Assembly (NCBI GenBank): GCA_902796805.1
Contig: CADBQG010000008.1
Location: forward strand, 1 to 32,292
Reading direction: 5' to 3'
Origin: an uncultured Bacteroidota bacterium
GTDB lineage: Bacteria; Bacteroidota; Bacteroidia; Bacteroidales; WCHB1-69
DNA length: 32,292 bases
Shown: positions 27,116 through 32,292 of the stretch, in pieces
Position numbering within the stretch: the first letter of the stretch is position 1
Layout: each line of letters opens with the position of its first letter
Notes under the pieces: generated by a model
Told to the model about the DNA's origin: nothing
Database searches by the model: none
What the model saw: the letters and a program-made list of their open reading frames with translations, nothing else
Translations under genes and position numbers: made by a program

Positions 27116-27721
27116 TCAGGATTCAAGGACTTTCCTGCGGAGTTCCATACCGCCGGTAACTTCAAAAATCTTCCTGATTTCATCCATGTCCTCGTGAGGA
27201 ATCCTGCGGAGTGCGCCGGAGCCTTCCTTGTGGTAGTTCGCGCCTAACTTGTCAGACACTTCTTCTATGTTGTTGATGTACCAGCGCCACACTGGTCCCT
27301 GCTCTACATGCATGTCGGGGTTTACCTTGTCGGGATGAACGCAATAGCCTATTTCCAGAATGTTGGAGCCGATGGCGTTCATAATCTGCACCTGCTGTCT
27401 GCCCATCTCTGAATCCTTGAAATAGCCCTTCTCCTGAGATATTTTCCTGAGGATGTTGAGAACTTCGCCCGGGGCGTTGCCGCGGGGGCAGCGCGGCTTG
27501 CACGACATGCACTGTCCGCAGTACCATATCAGGTCGGAACGCAGAAGGCCTTCAAGCTCGGTCTCGTTGTTCCGCTGCACCATCTCGCAGATCTTGCGGG
27601 GGTCATAGTCGTAGAACTCCGCCGCGGGACACACCGCCGTGCACATCCCGCAGTTCATGCAGGCCTTCAATGCCTCATGATATCGCAAGTCTGATTTGAT
27701 TTCGTTTATCAACTCTCCCAT
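27116..27721 (-). CDS. HdrC-like 4Fe-4S dicluster protein
   Basis: The 201-residue cytosolic protein carries two complete C-x2-C-x2-C-x3-C-P motifs, C21/C24/C27/C31 and C68/C71/C74/C78, for two [4Fe-4S] clusters, as in the C subunit of heterodisulfide reductase and related electron-transfer modules (also GlpC/SdhB-like C termini). The remaining 120 residues are helical with no further cysteine pattern. HdrC proteins normally pass electrons to an HdrB with CCG motifs and often to an FAD-containing HdrA; neither is in this window. It is the last gene of its operon and begins one base after the VOC gene stop, so its electron partner must be encoded elsewhere. The role is presumably redox in the pathway encoded upstream. 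Confidence 0.85.
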   Translation of the reverse strand: MGELINEIKSDLRYHEALKACMNCGMCTAVCPAAEFYDYDPRKICEMVQRNNETELEGLLRSDLIWYCGQCMSCKPRCPRGNAPGEVLNILRKISQEKGYFKDSEMGRQQVQIMNAIGSNILEIGYCVHPDKVNPDMHVEQGPVWRWYINNIEEVSDKLGANYHKEGSGALRRIPHEDMDEIRKIFEVTGGMELRRKVLES

Positions 27722-27722
27722 A

Positions 27723-28796
27723 TCAACTGAATTTTACACGGTTAAGTCTCATAAGCCTGAAAAGGAACGTGGGCAGCGATTTGGTTCGGTCTCTCTTCAA
27801 CAGGTTGATGCACAGGTTGAATTTGTTGCTAACCGGAACTTTGTGGATTTCCACAAACTCTATCAGTGTCCCGTCAGGGTCTTCAATGTAGGTGAAATGT
27901 CCTGTGGCAAGTCCCATGCCGAAATCTTCGTCGCCGGCGCAGCTGTCAACCGTAAACGGGTAGCCAAGCGACTCACAGTGCTTCTCGAAGGCGCGCATGT
28001 TCACAACGTCGAAGCAGATCTGGATGAAGCCGGGGTCGCCCCATTGGCGCGGCTTCTCGAAAATCTTCCTGGGCGTGCGCTCCGACGCCTGCACCAATTC
28101 TATGGTGCTGTTGCCATAAAGATTTTTGAACGGACCGGCAAAAGGCTTGGAACGGGAGAGCAACATTCGGCGGTACTGCTGGTTGCCGCCACGCAACGAC
28201 TGCCAGTCGCTGAAGACCCCAGATTTGTCGTACACAACGGTGTCGTACCCGAGGATGTCACTGTAAACCGTCAGAGATTTCTCAATGTCGGAGACCCCGA
28301 CCATCACACCAACAACTCCGCCCGAATAGCGGTTCTCGTCGATGAAGACATAATTGTCTTCCACAATCTGGAACATGTTGCCGAACGGGTCGTGGATATA
28401 GAACGTAGGAATTCCCCTCGGGTCGGTGTATATTTGCGACACGCCTGGGTGCTTGGCGGCCAGTTCGTTGTGATAAGCCGAGATGTCGTGTGTCTTCAAC
28501 TTCGTTACAAACACACCGAGGTCGGCAACCTGCACGTCGAAGTCCAACGGCACGGGCTTTCTCTCGGAGTACTGCCATATCTCGAGGCCACCACCGCCCT
28601 GGAGATTCGCCGCTATGCAGGCGTGCCGTTTCTCCGGGCGACCCGAAGTGTAAGGTAGCATTCTATCAGCAATGGTGTCGTCTTCAAGAACACGCACGTT
28701 CATCTGGAACATGTCGGCATACCATTTCCATGAGTCCAACATATTCTCCGTACCAACGCCCACCTGTTGTATTCCTACTAAACTGAAATTATCCAT
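27723..28796 (-). CDS. Two-domain VOC superfamily protein
   Basis: The 357-residue protein has two glyoxalase/bleomycin-resistance-type halves (about 5-140 and 158-310), like 4-hydroxyphenylpyruvate dioxygenase or a double epimerase, plus a basic tail of about 45 residues. The halves show VGVGTENMLDSWKWYADMF with FYIHDPFGNMFQIVED, and MVGVSDIEKSLTVYSDILGY with FTYIEDPDGTLIEFVE. Metal-ligand positions are unusual: the first half has Gln where His and Glu are common (Q11 and FQIV), while the second keeps the Glu in TLIEF. VOC enzymes include methylmalonyl-CoA epimerase, lyases and dioxygenases. With kce, kal and a carboxyltransferase-like gene upstream, an epimerase, isomerase or lyase role on a CoA or keto-acid intermediate is more likely than an oxygenase, since the setting is anaerobic. 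Function is not certain. Confidence 0.75.
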   Translation of the reverse strand: MDNFSLVGIQQVGVGTENMLDSWKWYADMFQMNVRVLEDDTIADRMLPYTSGRPEKRHACIAANLQGGGGLEIWQYSERKPVPLDFDVQVADLGVFVTKLKTHDISAYHNELAAKHPGVSQIYTDPRGIPTFYIHDPFGNMFQIVEDNYVFIDENRYSGGVVGVMVGVSDIEKSLTVYSDILGYDTVVYDKSGVFSDWQSLRGGNQQYRRMLLSRSKPFAGPFKNLYGNSTIELVQASERTPRKIFEKPRQWGDPGFIQICFDVVNMRAFEKHCESLGYPFTVDSCAGDEDFGMGLATGHFTYIEDPDGTLIEFVEIHKVPVSNKFNLCINLLKRDRTKSLPTFLFRLMRLNRVKFS

Positions 28797-28818
28797 CAGA
28801 ATTATTTATACTAATATT

Positions 28819-28826
28819 CAAATATA
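28819..28826 (-). promoter_or_regulatory. Possible internal -7 element before the VOC gene
   Basis: The minus strand reads TATATTTG within the 83-base A/T-rich gap between the carboxyltransferase-like and VOC genes, the largest gap in the operon. No -33 box is at the right distance, so this may be chance. Confidence 0.25.
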
Positions 28827-28879
28827 GAATCAATATCTCAACTAACTATCGCCAAAAAACAGTGACTAACTACTGTACT

Positions 28880-30667
28880 TCATTTCACAAAGGCTATCAC
28901 GTCTCCCTTGGCGACTTTCTGTCCGTGTTGAACGACAACTTCCACAAGTTGGCCGTCGTAGAACGACTTGACGGGCTCCATTCCATAGTACGCGCTCACA
29001 TAGCAAACGGTGTCGTCCTTCTTGAACGGCGTTCCTATCGGCTTCGCCATGGATGGCTCGTCGACGGCTATCTCCCAGAGGAGCTGGCCGGACACAGGGG
29101 CTGTTATCATCTTGGCGTCCGGCTCTTTGGCGAGAACCCTGTCCACGATTTCCTTCTGCACCACTTCCGGGAGCTTCACAATCTTCACAACCTCACGAAT
29201 ATTAGATTTCTGCTTCGCCGTCTCAAGCTCCTTGGCGAAATTTTTCTTCGCCCTACCCTCTTTATAGTCAACATATTGACGTTCATGCATCGCGAACTCG
29301 AACAGTTCTTCCTCATCGGGGCCCACTTCCCAGCCTCTTTCCTGCATCATCTGGCGGTATTTCGGAAGCTCGTCGGGATAGTTGTCCTGCGGCACACCGT
29401 CGAAGAAGGAGAAGCCTTTCTGCTTTGCTATTTCCACGATTTCGGGAGCCACCGGCCCGGGCAGCCTTCCGCATTTCCCGAGAATCATGTCCCACTGGTT
29501 CTGCTCCATATTCGAGAAACGGGGCTTACCCTGCGCGTCGGCAAGGATGTTCATGAGGGCTATGTTCTTCACATACTGACTGAAAGGCGTAACCAATCCC
29601 GGAGTGCCGACCATGGGCCACACGTACTGGACTTCGTTGAAAAGTTTAATAAGAAGTTCGTCTTCGGTGAGCTCCTTCCTGCCCGAATTCCTGAGCATCA
29701 TGTTTATCGAGTTGTGGACACCCTTGAGGTCGGCCATCATGGAGCCCATCATGCCGCCTGGCAGTCCGCAGCCGAGAAGCAGCGACGTGGAGACCTTGTT
29801 CTTGGGCTCGATGAAGTATCCGAGGAAGTCGTCCATGAACTTCTGGGTGAGCGTTCTTGCCTCCATATAGGCGTTCATGTCGATGTCGGCGACCTCAAAG
29901 CCGTCGGCCCTGAGCATGGCCTGCACTGCGATGACGTCCGGGTGTACCATGCCCCATGAGAGCGGTTCCATCGCCACATCGATGATGTCGGCGCCGTTGC
30001 GGCACACCTCCAGCACTGACGCCATGGAGAGTCCGGGACCCGTGTGCCCGTGGTACTGTATCACAAGATGCGGGTGTTTTTCCTTGATAGCCTTCACGAG
30101 CCTGCCCAATTCCGTGGGACGGCCTATGCCCGCCATGTCTTTGAGTCCTATCTCCTTAGCACCGTATTCAACGTACTTGTCAACGACCGCGAGGTAGTGC
30201 TCTAGCGTGTGCACAGGCGAGTGCGAAATGCTCAGCGCTGCCTGCGATATGAGACCGAACTCGTTGGCGTACTTTATGGACAGCTCAAGGTTGCGGTAGT
30301 CGTTGAGACCGCAGAAAGAACGCACAACGTCCACACCCTGGGCCTTCTTCACCTTGAACATGAGTCGGCGCACGTCGGCCGGCACGGGATACATGCGCAG
30401 TCCGTTAAGGGCGCGTTCGAGCATCTGGCACTGGATGCCGGCCTCGCGGAGCGGCTTCGTCCAGGCGCGCACCGCGTGGTTGGGATTCTCGCCGTACATG
30501 AGGTTTACCTGCTCGAAGGCACCGCCGTTTGTCTCGACTCGGTCGAAGCAGCCCATCCTGACGATAACCGGCGCTATCTCCGTCAGCTGGTCGACACGCG
30601 GCTGGTATTTTCCCGATGACTGCCACATGTCGCGATAAACAAGGCAAAATCTTATCTTCTTTCCCAT
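28880..30667 (-). CDS. Carboxyltransferase-like protein (OadA/PycB type) with biotinyl domain lacking the biotin lysine
   Basis: The 595-residue protein has the layout of oxaloacetate decarboxylase alpha subunit or pyruvate carboxylase subunit B: an HMGL-like TIM barrel (about 5-270), a conserved post-barrel domain (about 285-470) and a C-terminal biotinyl/lipoyl-like domain (about 518-595). The metal site of the carboxyltransferase is retained: D13 in YRDMWQSS, K176 in GLKDMAG and H206/H208 in YHGHTGPGLS. But the substrate region is divergent (TNGGAF in place of MWGGATF), and the biotin motif that normally reads EAMKME is AYYGMEP, placing Gly562 where the acceptor Lys should be. So it cannot be biotinylated at the usual site. 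It may use another carrier or have a new activity. It lies 20 bases after kce, and the start is the ATG at 30667. Confidence 0.8.
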   Translation of the reverse strand: MGKKIRFCLVYRDMWQSSGKYQPRVDQLTEIAPVIVRMGCFDRVETNGGAFEQVNLMYGENPNHAVRAWTKPLREAGIQCQMLERALNGLRMYPVPADVRRLMFKVKKAQGVDVVRSFCGLNDYRNLELSIKYANEFGLISQAALSISHSPVHTLEHYLAVVDKYVEYGAKEIGLKDMAGIGRPTELGRLVKAIKEKHPHLVIQYHGHTGPGLSMASVLEVCRNGADIIDVAMEPLSWGMVHPDVIAVQAMLRADGFEVADIDMNAYMEARTLTQKFMDDFLGYFIEPKNKVSTSLLLGCGLPGGMMGSMMADLKGVHNSINMMLRNSGRKELTEDELLIKLFNEVQYVWPMVGTPGLVTPFSQYVKNIALMNILADAQGKPRFSNMEQNQWDMILGKCGRLPGPVAPEIVEIAKQKGFSFFDGVPQDNYPDELPKYRQMMQERGWEVGPDEEELFEFAMHERQYVDYKEGRAKKNFAKELETAKQKSNIREVVKIVKLPEVVQKEIVDRVLAKEPDAKMITAPVSGQLLWEIAVDEPSMAKPIGTPFKKDDTVCYVSAYYGMEPVKSFYDGQLVEVVVQHGQKVAKGDVIAFVK

Positions 30668-30687
30668 AGATGACAACAATGAGAGGT

Positions 30688-31515
30688 TTATTTCTTGAGG
30701 TTCAGTATCTCGCGCGCCTCGGCTGATGTGGCCACCGGACGTCCGAGTTCCTTGGCCATTCTCACCACCTTGTCGACGAGTTCTCCGTTAGACTTTGCAA
30801 GTACGCCGCGTTCGAGGTAGAGATTGTCCTCGAAGCCCACGCGCACGTTGCCGCCCATCACTATTGCCGGCGCCGCCATCGTGAAGGCGTGGCGACCGAT
30901 TCCCGTGCATGTCCATGTGCTGCCTGCAGGAATGTTCTGCACAAGCCAGCAGAGGTTGGGTACTGTGGCCGCCGTGCAGCCGGGAACGCCAAGCACGAAG
31001 TTGAACTGCATTGGTGCGCCGGGCACCTCGCCCTTGCGCGCCATGGTGAGGATTGTGTCGAGATGCCCCATCTCGAAGCACTCGTACTCCGGCTTGATGC
31101 CGCGCTCGAGCATCCGTTTGCCGAAGGCCCTCATGGTGGGCATCGTGTTGTCGAAGATTTCGTCGCCGAAGTTGCACGTGCCGCAGTCGAGGGTGGCCAT
31201 TTCCGGCACCGGCGTGGTGTCGGTCGACTGGAGGCGTTCCTCGGGAGACATGCCCACAGCGCCGCCGGTGGAGGGTATGAGAATCACATCGGGGCACACC
31301 TTGTAGATGGCCTCCTCGCATTCCTGGAAGCGGGCGCGGCTTTGCGTTGGCGTGCCGTCGTCCTCGCGCACGTGCAGGTGCACAATGGCGGCGCCGGCAT
31401 CGACCGCCGACTTGGCCTCGCGCACTATTTCTTCAACGGTGTAGGGCACCGCCGGGTTCTGTTCTTTCGTAACTTCCGCGCCGCAAATAGCAGCCGTTAT
31501 TATCAACTTATCCAT
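30688..31515 (-). CDS. kce: 3-keto-5-aminohexanoate cleavage enzyme (BKACE family)
   Basis: This 275-residue TIM-barrel enzyme of the DUF849/BKACE family condenses 3-keto-5-aminohexanoate with acetyl-CoA to give 3-aminobutyryl-CoA and acetoacetate, a step of lysine fermentation. The zinc ligands are seen as H46 and H48 in VHLHVRED and E229 in GFEDNLYLERG, at nearly the positions known for the Cloacimonas enzyme. STGG (82-85) and the E14 region match the substrate pocket. Full-length, no signal peptide. Related BKACE enzymes use other beta-keto acids, but the adjacent kal makes the lysine-type substrate most likely. It follows kal by 30 bases. Confidence 0.9.
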   Translation of the reverse strand: MDKLIITAAICGAEVTKEQNPAVPYTVEEIVREAKSAVDAGAAIVHLHVREDDGTPTQSRARFQECEEAIYKVCPDVILIPSTGGAVGMSPEERLQSTDTTPVPEMATLDCGTCNFGDEIFDNTMPTMRAFGKRMLERGIKPEYECFEMGHLDTILTMARKGEVPGAPMQFNFVLGVPGCTAATVPNLCWLVQNIPAGSTWTCTGIGRHAFTMAAPAIVMGGNVRVGFEDNLYLERGVLAKSNGELVDKVVRMAKELGRPVATSAEAREILNLKK

Positions 31516-31526
31516 ATCAAATCTCC

Positions 31527-31554
31527 AATTCTTAATTCTTAATTCCTAATTGTT
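31527..31554. repeat. Four copies of a 7-base tandem repeat at the kal stop codon
   Basis: AATTCTT, AATTCTT, AATTCCT and AATTGTT stand end to end between kce and kal on the plus strand, and the array covers the kal stop codon at 31546-31548. The unit is similar in size and composition to the heptamer array at the stop of the transglutaminase-like gene. Confidence 0.6.
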
Positions 31555-31944
31555 TTTCCTCTGGCACTGTTTCGGCACCACGCATGTTCCGGAGGCGCGG
31601 CACACAACTATGGGTTCGTCGAGCACGTCGGCGGCGGAGTCGCTGATGTCGGTGCGCGGGCGGATCACCTTGCGTGCCTCGAAGACCATCTTGCGCGAAG
31701 TGTTGCCCACATGGGTTATCTCGCCCACGGCCTCTATGTAGTCGCCGGCGTAAACGGGGGCGAGGAACTCCACGTTGTCGTAGGCGCAAAACAGGCCCTC
31801 GTCGCCGTCTTGCATGATGAGGAGCTCGGTGGCCACATCACCGAAAAGTGCGAGCATGTGCGCTCCGTCAACCAGGTTGCCGCCGTAATGCGCGTCCTGT
31901 GAACTCATTCTCAAGCGAATCATTGATTTTTTCTTCTCTTCCAT
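31546..31944 (-). CDS. kal: 3-aminobutyryl-CoA ammonia-lyase
   Basis: This 132-residue hotdog-fold enzyme eliminates ammonia from L-3-aminobutyryl-CoA to give crotonyl-CoA in lysine fermentation. The landmarks I recognise from the Fusobacterium Kal are [23 protein letters not shown], the DGDEGLF segment, [14 protein letters not shown] and [17 protein letters not shown]. Residue order and length fit. I take the ATG at 31944 (MEEKKK): the frame remains open to 31998, but that ATG lies upstream of the predicted transcription start. Pairing with kce is the hallmark of the lysine pathway in Fusobacterium, Porphyromonas and Cloacimonas; aminomutases, dehydrogenase and CoA-transferase are not in this window. 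It is the first gene of the five-gene operon. Confidence 0.9.
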   Translation of the reverse strand: MEEKKKSMIRLRMSSQDAHYGGNLVDGAHMLALFGDVATELLIMQDGDEGLFCAYDNVEFLAPVYAGDYIEAVGEITHVGNTSRKMVFEARKVIRPRTDISDSAADVLDEPIVVCRASGTCVVPKQCQRKNN

Positions 31945-31987
31945 GTCTGTTATGTTTTTCTTATTTTGATGATTTTTTCCAAACCTG

Positions 31988-32017
31988 CAAAGATACATTT
32001 TTTTGTCAGATTCGCAA
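31988..32017 (-). promoter_or_regulatory. Promoter of the kal-kce operon
   Basis: The minus strand has TATCTTTG (31988-31995) with a TTG (32015-32017) exactly 19 bases upstream, the standard Bacteroidetes arrangement. Transcription would start near 31980, giving a leader of about 37 bases to the kal ATG. Confidence 0.65.
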
Positions 32018-32056
32018 CGAACACGATTTTAGCCGCGCCGTCAAGGGGACAAAAAC

Positions 32057-32088
32057 GCGGTCGCGCCCCCGGGAAGGGGCGCGGCCGC
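32057..32088. terminator. Strong G/C-rich hairpin terminator, bidirectional
   Basis: Thirteen base pairs (32057-32069 with 32076-32088, one of them G-T) close a 6-base loop. The plus strand has six Ts at 32094-32099 and the minus strand five Ts at the other foot. It lies downstream of the partial minus-strand gene at the right end. Confidence 0.75.
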
Positions 32089-32113
32089 AACGCTTTTTTG
32101 ATAATATTAAGAA

Positions 32114-32152
32114 AATGCAAGGGTACGGTCGTAAAGACCGGCCCCTTGCATT
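32114..32152. terminator. Second hairpin terminator after the right-end gene
   Basis: AATGCAAGGG (32114-32123) pairs with CCCTTGCATT (32143-32152), and inside it CGGTC (32126-32130) pairs with GACCG (32136-32140). The minus strand continues TTTTCTTA. It is 10 bases past the stop of the partial gene and is the first of two stacked terminators. Confidence 0.7.
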
Positions 32153-32162
32153 CCGGTGTAAA

Positions 32163-32292
32163 CTATTCCTTCTCCTTCACACAGCGGATGCTGTATGCGG
32201 AGCCTTTCGCCGGGCTGTCCTCCATAACGGTGTCGCAGGAGTAGCGGGTGCAGAACGAGTAAACCTTGAGGTTCTCGCCCGTGCCGTCAACC
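32163..32292 (-). CDS. C-terminal fragment of a probable FISUMP-type surface protein
   Basis: Only the last 42 codons lie in the window; the gene continues past the right edge. The readable tail contains YSFCTRYSC and ends GSAYSIRCVKEKE before a TAG stop. A GxAYSxRCV ending is typical of the Fibrobacter succinogenes major paralogous (FISUMP) domain found on secreted Bacteroidetes proteins, but with so little sequence this is a tentative call. Two terminators directly downstream confirm that the gene ends here. Confidence 0.5.
   Translation of the reverse strand, partial: VDGTGENLKVYSFCTRYSCDTVMEDSPAKGSAYSIRCVKEKE

Noticed and set aside
27116-27721. HdrC as a sign of an archaeal methanogen.
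   Set aside because: HdrC-like proteins are common in anaerobic bacteria, and all neighbouring genes and promoters are of Bacteroidetes type.
28862-29959. A 365-codon open frame on the plus strand, and a similar one at 27696-28658.
   Set aside because: Both are antisense to the carboxyltransferase-like and VOC genes, which have clear families; the frames have no recognisable motifs.
31945-31998. Longer N terminus for Kal.
   Set aside because: The first ATG lies upstream of the predicted transcription start, and the extension is absent from the family pattern.

Overview
The window looks like a chromosomal segment of a member of Bacteroidota, most likely order Bacteroidales. Two proteins end in a Type IX secretion (T9SS) C-terminal sorting domain. 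One of them combines a DUF2436 domain with cleaved-adhesin domains, as in the Porphyromonas gingivalis gingipain/haemagglutinin family. Promoters follow the Bacteroidetes TAnnTTTG pattern rather than the E. coli one, start codons follow A/T-rich leaders, and families typical of this phylum occur (DUF5689 lipoproteins, DUF3127, a Tgt without zinc cysteines). I cannot name the species.

Layout. 1-614: no convincing gene, but several hairpins that look like a noncoding or repeat element. 667-3744 (-): T9SS-sorted HagA-like adhesin. 3984-9243 (-): three-gene set of two paralogous DUF5689 lipoproteins and a large secreted double-transglutaminase-like protein. 9430-10469 (+): DUF2147 protein and cytidine deaminase. 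10474-12215 (-): membrane glycosyltransferase overlapping an ECF sigma factor gene by ATGA. 12317-13450 (+): tRNA-guanine transglycosylase, followed by a shared terminator and tRNA-His (-). 13785-23872 (-): a 2230-residue T9SS surface protein followed closely by an MCE protein, a DUF3127 protein with an SSB-like tail, a cytoplasmic NlpC/P60 peptidase and MltG. 24081-27093 (+): C69 dipeptidase, acyl-ACP thioesterase and an unrecognised 206-residue protein. 27116-31944 (-): kal and kce of lysine fermentation, then a carboxyltransferase-like protein whose biotin-acceptor lysine is replaced by glycine, a two-domain VOC protein and an HdrC-like iron-sulfur protein. 32163-32292 (-): 3' end of a probable surface protein.

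Together the genes suggest an anaerobic, protein- and amino-acid-using bacterium with large T9SS-delivered surface proteins. The best candidate for undescribed biology is the kal-kce-carboxyltransferase-VOC-hdrC operon. It has one good promoter, begins with two lysine-fermentation enzymes, and continues with three proteins that are not part of the textbook pathway. The structured element at 1-614 and the DUF3127 protein with an SSB-like tail also deserve attention.
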